DNA of 64,000 bases. Origin: CAUPWF01 sp964369775 (lineage in GTDB: Bacteria; Bacillota; Clostridia; Lachnospirales; Lachnospiraceae). Where the stretch lies: contig CAYJHQ010000013.1 of NCBI GenBank assembly GCA_964369775.1, forward strand, positions 3,155 through 67,154, in the 5' to 3' direction. Shown here one piece after another: positions 41,587 to 49,702 of the stretch. The position numbers and the translations under genes were made by a program. The notes under the pieces were generated by a model that was given only the letters and a program-made list of their open reading frames with translations, searched no databases and was not told where the DNA came from. How positions within the stretch are numbered: position 1 is the stretch's first letter; each line of letters starts with the position of its first letter.

Positions 41587-41604
41587 CGTTATCTCATGTC
41601 TGAT
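41578..41604 (-). repeat. Right arm of the inverted repeat flanking pilA
   Basis: Reverse complement of 40945-40971 at 25 of 27 positions. The arms enclose 606 bases containing the whole pilA coding region and its ribosome site. The outer flanks show no target-site duplication. Confidence 0.85.
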
Positions 41605-41651
41605 AAATGTTTTAAAAAAGTTTTGTTGTTTGAATAGAAAGAGGAAACAAG

Positions 41652-42413
41652 ATGATGACAATCCCAATGACTTTAAGTGTAGTAGTTGCTTTTTTGGGAG
41701 TTATGGTTGGCAGTTTCTGCAATGTATGTATCCTTCGCATTCCGCTTGGGGAAGGCGTAGTTATGGGACATTCACATTGTATGAACTGTGAGAAAGAACT
41801 GAAGTGGTGGGAGTTGATTCCACTCTTTAGCTGGATTTTTTTGCGAGGGAAATGCTCGAAATGCAAACATCCTATTTCAGTACAATATCCATTGATAGAA
41901 TTTGCAAATGGGGTACTGTGGGGTGTGGTTTGTTATGTATATGGATATAGCGTAGATACAGCACTGGGATGCTTATTGCTATCAGCTTTATTGGTGCTAT
42001 CCGTAATTGATGCAAGGACGAAAGAAATTCCGCCACAGACTACGATATTTATATTTTTCCTAGGTGTGGTGAGGTTTGTAATAAATATAGAAAACTGGCA
42101 AGACCATTTGTTAGGGCTTGTAGGAGTAGCAGGCGTACTACTGATATTACTTCTTATATCTGGGGGGAGTGCAATAGGTGGTGGCGATGTGAAATTGATG
42201 GCAGGGTGTGGTTTGTTTTTGGGACTGACGCCAACCATATTTGCGTTTTTATTAGGGTGCATAATAGCATCTGTAATACATGTTATTCGAATGAGGTGTT
42301 TTGGAGCAGGCAGGGAGCTAGCTCTAGGACCTTATCTTGCGGTGGGTGTATGCATCGCATTTTTGTGGGGAGAAACAATCATATCTTGGTATTTTACCAG
42401 ATTAGGATTTTAA
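41652..42413 (+). CDS. pilD: Prepilin peptidase PilD
   Basis: A 253-residue membrane aspartic protease (A24 family) that cleaves and N-methylates prepilins. The N-terminal domain has the zinc tetracysteine motif CMNC...CSKC expected of bifunctional enzymes. The two catalytic aspartates lie in VLSVIDARTKEIP and GGGDVKLMAG. About seven membrane helices are visible. AGAGGAAACAAG precedes the ATG at 41652. It should process PilA and the minor prepilins encoded downstream. Confidence 0.93.
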   Translation: MMTIPMTLSVVVAFLGVMVGSFCNVCILRIPLGEGVVMGHSHCMNCEKELKWWELIPLFSWIFLRGKCSKCKHPISVQYPLIEFANGVLWGVVCYVYGYSVDTALGCLLLSALLVLSVIDARTKEIPPQTTIFIFFLGVVRFVINIENWQDHLLGLVGVAGVLLILLLISGGSAIGGGDVKLMAGCGLFLGLTPTIFAFLLGCIIASVIHVIRMRCFGAGRELALGPYLAVGVCIAFLWGETIISWYFTRLGF

Positions 42414-42464
42414 GCAAAATAGTAAGATGAGAAATAAATAATACAGAGAGGAATAGGGTGAGTT

Positions 42465-44111
42465 ATGGCAAAGAAAATGCTGAGTATAGAAATTGGTGAT
42501 CAACTGGTAAAAGTTTGTGTAACTACAAAGCGAAGAAAAAATGTACATGCATCAAACTCGTTTTACTTTGACACACCAGAGATGTCGGTTATGGATGGGG
42601 AGATTATTCAGCCAGACCTTATTGCGAACGAACTAGAAAAAGAGATGAAGTCTCATGGGGTACTAGACGTGAAAAATGTGATTTTCTCACTGTCTACATC
42701 GAAAGTAGTGAGCAGGGAAGTGGTATTCCCACTTGTGAAAATAGGAAAACTAAAAGCTATGGTACTATCCAATGCTTCGGAATATTTCCCAGTGGATTTA
42801 GTGGGATACCAAGTTGCGTATACATTACTAGAGACAAAAAAGGGAGAGGATCCAGGACATAGAGTTCTAATTACAGCAGTACCAATCCCGATTCTAAACA
42901 GTTATAAAAAGATGTTGGATTCTACAGCGGGTCTTATTTTGGAAGGGTTTGATTACAGTGCTAACTGCCAATACCAAATATTTAAGGGGTTAGGAACACC
43001 AGGAGTATCAATGTACGTTTCGGTTTCTCCAAAGCAGACATTGGCAACTTTTATGAAAGACGGTAATCTATTACTTCAGAGAACATTTCCTTTTGGTGGA
43101 GATTCAATCATATCAACTGCGATGATTAGATCAAGAGCAGAAGAACTTACAATTGGAGAAGTTATAGAAAAGTGTAAAGATCCGGAATGGCTTAATGAAC
43201 GAGTGGATGAAGACGATCAAGAAGATGTTTATTCAAGACTCGCAAATGGTATTGTTAGAAGTTCCGATTTCTTCAAGTCCAATTATGGAGACGAAGAGAT
43301 TTCACGAGTGGTATTGCTTGGAACTTGTGCGGAATTAGCAGGGCTAGACAAAGCCATTAAAAAAGAGATGAATGTAGATGTGTTGAATCTTTCTCAGGTG
43401 CATGGAATTGAAAAAGTAGTATCCGGAGCTGATGCGACACAATATGCAAACTGTCTCGGGAGTTATATAGAACCATTGGAGTTGACTCCTACAAAGTTTG
43501 TAGAGATCAAAAAGAAAAAGAATAATGAAGATTCTTTGAAACTTCCAATAATTTTTGCGTGTACTTGTCTTGTGGCTGGACTGGGATTAGTAGCAGGCTC
43601 GACTATGGAGTACTTCAGTGCAAAAGATGATCTAGCGAGGACGCAAGAGCGAATCACAAACCTATCTAGTGTGACTGGAGAATACGGTATGTATGTAGAG
43701 TATGAAGGGATTAAGTATAACCTTCAGCTGCTTGAAGAACAAGGTATCAGCAATAATGCAAATTTAAGGGATTTCTTGGAAGAGTTAGAGAGAAAGATGC
43801 CATCTAGTATTTTGCTACTATCAGCATCTTGTGACAATTTCGGGGTGTCTATGAATATTGAAGTGCCTGATATGGAAAGTGCAGCAGTAGTAATCTCTCA
43901 GCTAGATAGCTTTGAATCGATTGATACAATTAGTGTATCGGGAGTTACAGAAGGAGAGAATGAGGTAGGAGGAACAGTTGCTGCGTTTAGCATAAGTTGT
44001 GAATACGTGCTGAAAGATCCTATCGAGGTACCGCCGACAGTAGCAGCTGCAGAAAGCCAAGCTCAAGAAGGTGGACAAGTAGCAGTAGAAGATGCAGTAA
44101 TAGAAGAATAA
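42465..44111 (+). CDS. pilMN: PilM-PilN fusion protein
   Basis: A 548-residue protein that joins two parts usually encoded separately. Residues 1 to about 345 are the actin-like PilM ATPase domain (MAKKMLSIEIGDQLVKVCV at the start, VVLLGTCAELAGLDKA later). A membrane helix (about 364-384) is followed by a coiled coil and a PilN-like extracytoplasmic domain. In other systems PilM binds the short cytoplasmic tail of PilN, and here the tail is replaced by covalent linkage. A similar pilMN gene is known from Clostridioides difficile. It should form the alignment complex with the next gene, pilO. Confidence 0.82.
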   Translation: MAKKMLSIEIGDQLVKVCVTTKRRKNVHASNSFYFDTPEMSVMDGEIIQPDLIANELEKEMKSHGVLDVKNVIFSLSTSKVVSREVVFPLVKIGKLKAMVLSNASEYFPVDLVGYQVAYTLLETKKGEDPGHRVLITAVPIPILNSYKKMLDSTAGLILEGFDYSANCQYQIFKGLGTPGVSMYVSVSPKQTLATFMKDGNLLLQRTFPFGGDSIISTAMIRSRAEELTIGEVIEKCKDPEWLNERVDEDDQEDVYSRLANGIVRSSDFFKSNYGDEEISRVVLLGTCAELAGLDKAIKKEMNVDVLNLSQVHGIEKVVSGADATQYANCLGSYIEPLELTPTKFVEIKKKKNNEDSLKLPIIFACTCLVAGLGLVAGSTMEYFSAKDDLARTQERITNLSSVTGEYGMYVEYEGIKYNLQLLEEQGISNNANLRDFLEELERKMPSSILLLSASCDNFGVSMNIEVPDMESAAVVISQLDSFESIDTISVSGVTEGENEVGGTVAAFSISCEYVLKDPIEVPPTVAAAESQAQEGGQVAVEDAVIEE

Positions 44112-44126
44112 CAGGGGGAGCGATAA

Positions 44127-44801
44127 ATGAAAATTTCAAAAAAAGAAGCAAGACTTTTGATAGTTTTAGGCGGAATTTTAGTGTTTGTTCTCCTATACTA
44201 TTTGGTAAATAACCGTATCTTAGAGAGTACAGTAGCAATTGAAGGAGAGATTGCTGTAATTCAGCCAGAACTTGCAGAGTTAGAAGCTTTGTATGCAGAT
44301 AGGGATATGTATCTAGAAGAAATTGAAAAGACGAAAGTGTATGCCCAAGAAGAATTGGAAAAATATCCAGCAGATATAAGACCACAAGATGTTTTGGTGT
44401 GGATATTGGGCTTTGAAGATAGTGTTAATTTTGACATTAATTCAGTGACATTTGGAGAACCACAATTAATTTCAGAATTTCCAGCTTATGTAACAGTGGA
44501 TGGGGAAGAAATTAATACAAATATGACTGCTTATAAGACAACATCAAACACAACAGGTGATTTATCGTACTTACAGTTAAAATCTAGTATCGATTATATC
44601 TATGAATCACCATATCGTACAGCCTTAGATAGTGTATCGTTATCTTATAATTCAGAGTCATCTACGTTAACAGGGAACTTTACAATTTCTAAGTTTTTCG
44701 TGACATATCCAGAGGCTGTTTATCAAGAAAGTCAAATGCCTTCAGTGCCATTAGGTACACAAGAGCCATTTGGAGACACAGTTTCAGGGCAAGCAGATTA
44801 A
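44127..44801 (+). CDS. pilO: PilO-like alignment protein
   Basis: A 224-residue bitopic membrane protein. A short cytoplasmic N terminus precedes the helix LLIVLGGILVFVLLYYLV (about 9-26), then a coiled-coil region rich in Glu and Leu and a small globular domain. This layout, the size and the position after pilMN identify PilO, although sequence motifs are weak in this family. It would form a heterodimer with the PilN part of PilMN. GGGGGAGCGATAA precedes the ATG. Confidence 0.72.
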   Translation: MKISKKEARLLIVLGGILVFVLLYYLVNNRILESTVAIEGEIAVIQPELAELEALYADRDMYLEEIEKTKVYAQEELEKYPADIRPQDVLVWILGFEDSVNFDINSVTFGEPQLISEFPAYVTVDGEEINTNMTAYKTTSNTTGDLSYLQLKSSIDYIYESPYRTALDSVSLSYNSESSTLTGNFTISKFFVTYPEAVYQESQMPSVPLGTQEPFGDTVSGQAD

Positions 44802-44836
44802 GAAGTAGAGGTTTCATGAAGAGGAGAGAATAAGTA

Positions 44837-46141
44837 GTGAATCAATTAAGGGAAAATCATAAGGGATTTACATTAGTAGAATTGATTGTGGGAGTGGCAA
44901 TACTTGGTATTATTGCAGCTCCTCTACTTTCGATGTTCTCTACTTCGGCAAGAACCAATGCAAAGAGTGCAGAGATTGCGGAAGCAACCCAAGTAGGAGA
45001 AAATGTTGCAGAACAGTTAGAAGCGATGGATTTTGCAGCAGTATTACCAACTGACTCAGAGGCTACCCCTGTTATATCCTACACAAATGAAGGGGTAAAA
45101 AAAGAAGTGGAGTCTTCCTTCTATAAGAAGGGGGCAGATGATACATATACAGTATTAGAAGCAGATGAAGAGCGAGTACAAGAAGATCGTTTTTACTATG
45201 TTGGCTTTCCAAAATACGATGGAACAAATGAAACGTATGGAAATGGAATCGAGATGCAGTATGGTGAGTATGATGTGATGGTAGAGTTAGACCAAGGAAG
45301 CCCAACAGATCCCTCAGTGATAGGAGATACGGGAAGTGGATATGGAAATCTTAATACAGTTTCTATCCCTCAATATACAGAGATGGATTATGTGTTTAAT
45401 CAGAGTAGTTCTCTAGAAGATCCTGACGTCACAGCTCTAAATCAATTCATGAGGGAAAATAGTCTTACAAATCTTACGCTAGATACTATCTGGCTAAGTT
45501 CAACTAGAGAGATTACGATAGAAATTGTAGAAGAGGAAAGTGAAGGGGATACTTTTGTTCACTTTTTTATAGAAATGAAATATAGTTTTGTAGCAGGTAC
45601 ATCGAAAGGAGAAGTGAACCTAGAACCTATCGAGATTACACCTAAAGGTGGTGCAAAGGTAGAAGAGGGGGAATACCCAGCATTATATGTACTATTCAAC
45701 CCATGGTATTATGAAGGTGGCGATGTTATAGAGATAAATAATCCGGCCAATTGTCCAGTAACTACAGTGTTAGCAAAACAAAATGTAAAGGGTGTGATGA
45801 CGCAGGAAAAAGAAGATGCATATGAGGCGAAAGTCTCTCTTGTACAGTCTAGAGAAGCTGCCATACCACCAGAGACAGTAGCAGATGATGGAGCTTTTGT
45901 TATCTCTAATATGGGAATAAATTTAGCGACTGGAAATGCGAATAATCGTACGAATTTTAGAATTCAAACAGGGTCTATATTTGTGATAGACAAAGATTTT
46001 GAAGAGGGGAATTCGCTGGTTGTGCAAGAAGAAGGAGAACGGATATTTAAGACGACGATTAAAGTGTATGAGCGAAATGGAGATACGCCAGACTACAGTC
46101 AGTCTCCGTTGTATGAATTTACAACATCAAACTTGCAGTAA
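44837..46141 (+). CDS. Large minor pilin (PilV-like)
   Basis: A 434-residue prepilin-like protein starting with GTG after AGAGGAGAGA. NHKG|FTLVELIVGVAILGIIAAPL is the cleavage and membrane segment, with Glu5. The remaining ~400 residues are acidic, beta-rich and much larger than a usual minor pilin. The first 60 residues after the helix resemble PilV-type pseudopilins (AEATQVGENVAEQLEAMDF). It is the first of four minor-pilin-like genes and probably takes part in the initiation complex at the pilus tip. Confidence 0.72.
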   Translation: MNQLRENHKGFTLVELIVGVAILGIIAAPLLSMFSTSARTNAKSAEIAEATQVGENVAEQLEAMDFAAVLPTDSEATPVISYTNEGVKKEVESSFYKKGADDTYTVLEADEERVQEDRFYYVGFPKYDGTNETYGNGIEMQYGEYDVMVELDQGSPTDPSVIGDTGSGYGNLNTVSIPQYTEMDYVFNQSSSLEDPDVTALNQFMRENSLTNLTLDTIWLSSTREITIEIVEEESEGDTFVHFFIEMKYSFVAGTSKGEVNLEPIEITPKGGAKVEEGEYPALYVLFNPWYYEGGDVIEINNPANCPVTTVLAKQNVKGVMTQEKEDAYEAKVSLVQSREAAIPPETVADDGAFVISNMGINLATGNANNRTNFRIQTGSIFVIDKDFEEGNSLVVQEEGERIFKTTIKVYERNGDTPDYSQSPLYEFTTSNLQ

Positions 46142-46177
46142 GTAAAGCGTTTAGGATGGGTAAGGAGGTAAGAAAGA

Positions 46178-48523
46178 GTGTTGCGTTGGAGTGTGAGAGC
46201 AAGAGAGGCATTAAAACAGAATAAAGGATCGAGTATCGTTACGGTGCTTGTGACGATGATGTTTGTTACCATTCTAGGCGTAACGTTATTATCTATGACT
46301 TATACAGGCCTTTTAGTTCAGAGCACAGACCGAAAAGGAGAGACTAATTTTTACAGTGCGACAGAAGTACTAGACCAAATACAGGCTGGATTTCAAGAAG
46401 CAGCTTCAGAAGCTATTGAAGCTGCGTATCAAGATGTGTTAACCAATTATAATACGTATAGCGCGGAAATTGCAGCACTAAACAGTGATTTGGATCCAGA
46501 TAATGACACTACAATAGACGAGAGGTTCGCTGAGAAAGTAAAAGCGGAATTTGATAATATTAAAGTTACAGACGCCAAAGGTGAAAATCCTGTTAGTTTA
46601 AAGGATGAGAGGTATGGAACGGCGCAATATAATGTAGATGCAATTGTCAATATGTTTAGTAAGGCAAATGTTACAGCAAAACGAGAAACATCTTGGGGGA
46701 CTGTGCTTGAAGTAGGAGCCGAGGATGATGGGAAAGAAATTGTGGTAACATTAGGTGCAGAAAAGAAAGGAACTGGAACATGGGTTTATTATCAACCTCT
46801 CATTGAAGAGACAGTGAACCACATTGTGTTTAAGGGATTTCAGGTATCTTACACAGGGGAAGATGGATATAATACCATCGTATCTGCAGATATTTCTATC
46901 GAGATTCCGAGTTTTCACCTAGCTAGTGCTAGTGGATTTGAAGTGAATCAGCTTTCAGAATATGTCTTGGTGGCAAATGATACATTAAAAGATTCCGCAA
47001 CAGGAGACACGAAAAAAGTAAACGGAAGTGTGTACGGTGGAACTATAGATTTAACAAGCGGAGAACGCGTAGATAACGAATTTTATGATGGAATAATTGT
47101 TTCTCCGGGAAAACTATTATTATCAGGGGCGAAGACAGCTACATTTAATGAAGATACAAATCTTTGGACAAATGATATAAATGTGGGACTAGGAACGACA
47201 GTGAACCTAAATGGAACATCTTATGTACAAGACGACTTAGACATCAGTGGTGTAGGAGCGACAGTGAATCTGAACAATGAATACTACGGATTTGGAGATA
47301 GCAATAACGAAAGTGCTGTGGTATTAGGCGAAGATGAAAAGAGTAGTGCAATTTTAGTTAACGCAGAAGATACCACATTAAACCTAAGTACTGTAAAAGA
47401 ATTAATGCTTGCAGGGCACGGATTTATTGGAAGTGAATCATCTGTAATGATGGGAGAATCTATCTCTGTAAAGACTAATCAAAAAATATACATGGCTCCG
47501 ATTGGGGCGATTGACAGCGCCACAACTGAAGATGGAACAGTAACAGAGTTAACAAACCCATACATAGGAAAGCCTATAACAAGTTTTGTGCCAAACGCGG
47601 AGGAAATAATTCTAGAGGTAGATGGAGAGAAGACATTAGAGGATTATGGGGCGAAGGTTGTTTCTAATTCGATTCCACTAAACTCAGGGCAAACAGTAAC
47701 TTATTTCTATTTGCAATTTGATACAGTGGCCAATGCAAATCAATATTTCAAAGACTATTTTACAGGGCAGCCAGAAGAGATTACGGACTATCTAGAGATA
47801 TATACAACTCTATCCCAAGTTCCAGATGAAGCCATTACAAGTGGCCATTTTATCGAGCAAGATGGATCTGATTATAGCTTGGGGACTTCGGTTGGAGTAG
47901 TTGAGCCGGGCGACATTGAAGAAATCAGTGAGACATATAAGGCACTTTGTCAGAATTTGACACTAGAATACTCGGCAGCTAAAGAAGAATTGACACCATT
48001 TAACAGCGCTATCCACGGGAAGAATATTAATAAGTTAATAGGAGAAAATATTGCGTCTGAACAGTATGAAGAGACACTAAATACAACAGTGGATGGGGAA
48101 ATAAAAGAAAGCAGATGGAATACGTTTGGGCATAAAGTGTGGGAGTTTAAAGATGAAGAAGGAAATGTACGCGCCCTTCTAGTCACTGGGAGTGGAACGT
48201 TTTCATTAGAAAATAGTTTTTCGTGGCTTCAGTATGACAATGTCAATGCTATCATAGGTGTTGGAGATATATCGATAGATGTAGATAGGGACTATGAAGG
48301 AATTGTTTTATCTGCGAATGATATTATAATGTCTGCATCAAATATCACAGCAAGTGAAGAAATGGTTTTAGAATCTTATAATGCAACAATTGAATCGAAT
48401 GGTATAACAGTGGAATTTAGACAATTATTAGAGATAGCGAATATTCAACAAGATGCAGTTACTGGTTCGGAATCGTGGGAGATGGCTGATTTGGTATCTT
48501 ATGTGAACTGGAATGAGCGATAA
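46178..48523 (+). CDS. PilX-like protein with a long beta-rich domain
   Basis: A 781-residue protein starting with GTG nine bases after AAGGAGG. KGSSIVTVLVTMMFVTILGVTLLSMTYTGLLVQ resembles the N-terminal helix of PilX-type minor pilins but lacks the G|F-T-L-x-E cleavage site. Residues about 300-430 hold repeated short strands with Asn and Gly turns (TVNLNGTSYVQ, TVNLNNEYYG, TLNLSTVKELML), which suggests a beta-solenoid. It lies in the usual PilX position between PilV-like and PilW/FimT-like genes. Function at the pilus tip or as an adhesin is inferred. Confidence 0.6.
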   Translation: MLRWSVRAREALKQNKGSSIVTVLVTMMFVTILGVTLLSMTYTGLLVQSTDRKGETNFYSATEVLDQIQAGFQEAASEAIEAAYQDVLTNYNTYSAEIAALNSDLDPDNDTTIDERFAEKVKAEFDNIKVTDAKGENPVSLKDERYGTAQYNVDAIVNMFSKANVTAKRETSWGTVLEVGAEDDGKEIVVTLGAEKKGTGTWVYYQPLIEETVNHIVFKGFQVSYTGEDGYNTIVSADISIEIPSFHLASASGFEVNQLSEYVLVANDTLKDSATGDTKKVNGSVYGGTIDLTSGERVDNEFYDGIIVSPGKLLLSGAKTATFNEDTNLWTNDINVGLGTTVNLNGTSYVQDDLDISGVGATVNLNNEYYGFGDSNNESAVVLGEDEKSSAILVNAEDTTLNLSTVKELMLAGHGFIGSESSVMMGESISVKTNQKIYMAPIGAIDSATTEDGTVTELTNPYIGKPITSFVPNAEEIILEVDGEKTLEDYGAKVVSNSIPLNSGQTVTYFYLQFDTVANANQYFKDYFTGQPEEITDYLEIYTTLSQVPDEAITSGHFIEQDGSDYSLGTSVGVVEPGDIEEISETYKALCQNLTLEYSAAKEELTPFNSAIHGKNINKLIGENIASEQYEETLNTTVDGEIKESRWNTFGHKVWEFKDEEGNVRALLVTGSGTFSLENSFSWLQYDNVNAIIGVGDISIDVDRDYEGIVLSANDIIMSASNITASEEMVLESYNATIESNGITVEFRQLLEIANIQQDAVTGSESWEMADLVSYVNWNER

Positions 48524-48572
48524 TCAATATAGCTGAAATAATGAACTAAAATAACGAAAGGAGGGGAGTTAG

Positions 48573-49076
48573 TTGAAAGGAAATAATAAAGGATTTACAT
48601 TGATGGAGTTGATTGTAGTAATAGCGATTATAGCTATTATATCAGTGGTTTCAACTAGCTTTACCTCACTTATATATTCACAAAGAGCAGATGAAGCATC
48701 AGAGGTTTTTTATTCATTAATGTCTGAATGTAAGATTGCTACTGTGAGCGGAAGAAAAGACCCGAAGCTAGTACTATCTTACGATAGTGGAACCATGAAT
48801 TATAAGGCAACTTTTCAAGTAGACTCGAATGATGAGCGAGAAGAGAGACTTGGGGCGGGACGAGTTGAGATTTATTACTTTATAGGCGATGCGCCAACGA
48901 AAGAAAAGGTTGAAGGTGATTTGACCATAACATTTGAAAGAGCAACTGGAAAAGCTGTCTTAGAAACGACAAATCCAGATATAGAAGCAAAAAATATCAC
49001 AGGCCTTAGTTTTGAAGGTGGAAACCGAGAATATGAACTTGAAATTGTGCAAACTACAGGTTATTTTACGTTGTAA
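48573..49076 (+). CDS. GspH/FimT-like minor pilin
   Basis: A 167-residue prepilin starting with TTG after AAAGGAGGGGAG. NNKG|FTLMELIVVIAIIAIISVV is the cleavage and membrane segment with Glu5. The small globular domain has the strand pattern of GspH/FimT pseudopilins. It stands 17 bases before a further prepilin gene with the same leader style and should be cleaved by PilD. Confidence 0.78.
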   Translation: MKGNNKGFTLMELIVVIAIIAIISVVSTSFTSLIYSQRADEASEVFYSLMSECKIATVSGRKDPKLVLSYDSGTMNYKATFQVDSNDEREERLGAGRVEIYYFIGDAPTKEKVEGDLTITFERATGKAVLETTNPDIEAKNITGLSFEGGNREYELEIVQTTGYFTL

Positions 49077-49097
49077 AGAGACTGGGGAGGTAGGAAG

Positions 49098-49688
49098 ATG
49101 AAGTTGAATAATAAAGGATTTTCCCTAGTAGAACTGATTGTTGCGATTGCAATCATGGCATTGCTAGCAATTACAGTAAGCGAAATGATGGTGTCAGGGG
49201 CTCGGATGTATAACTACGTAGACAAGGATGTGAAAGTGCAATACGAAGGCCAGTTAGCGATGTCTCAAGTAGAGTCCTATATAATTGATTGCAACGGTGG
49301 AGTGGCGTGGGATGAAACGGAAGGTATCCTTTGGGTTGTAAATGTAAATGCAGAAGATTCAAGCAAAAAGTCAATTCATACCTTTAGAGTAGATGAAGGA
49401 ATCTTGAAATATGGAGAGATTATTGATGGAGAAGTAGATGCTATTACGACATTTATAGGAGAGATAAAAACAAAAGATCATATAGCAGCAGACTATTTAA
49501 CGGAGTTTACTGTGGACAAGGGAGATGTAGGAATTAACGAGCAGATAGAGCAACTAGGAGTAGGGCTAGCATTAGATTATAAAGGTTCGTTATTCGAAGG
49601 GGAACAAATTTTTGCGTTTAGAAATAAGATATACTATCACTCAGATATTAATGAACTTTTAGAAACACTTAATAGTGCAGTGATGTAA
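49098..49688 (+). CDS. PilW/GspJ-like minor pilin
   Basis: A 196-residue prepilin with LNNKG|FSLVELIVAIAIMALLAITV, carrying the cleavage site and Glu5. The region after the helix (VQYEGQLAMSQVESYIIDCNGGVAW) resembles PilW/GspJ pseudopilins, which form the tip complex with PilV- and PilX-like partners. GGGGAGGTAGGAAG precedes the ATG. The next gene, for the giant protein, starts 14 bases after its stop, so they are translated from one message. Confidence 0.75.
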   Translation: MKLNNKGFSLVELIVAIAIMALLAITVSEMMVSGARMYNYVDKDVKVQYEGQLAMSQVESYIIDCNGGVAWDETEGILWVVNVNAEDSSKKSIHTFRVDEGILKYGEIIDGEVDAITTFIGEIKTKDHIAADYLTEFTVDKGDVGINEQIEQLGVGLALDYKGSLFEGEQIFAFRNKIYYHSDINELLETLNSAVM

Positions 49689-49702
49689 GGGGAGATTGAG
49701 AG

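Noticed and set aside
40945..41604. The pilA inverted repeats as ends of a transposon
   Set aside because: No transposase lies between the arms, the outer flanks show no target duplication, and the segment holds only pilA.
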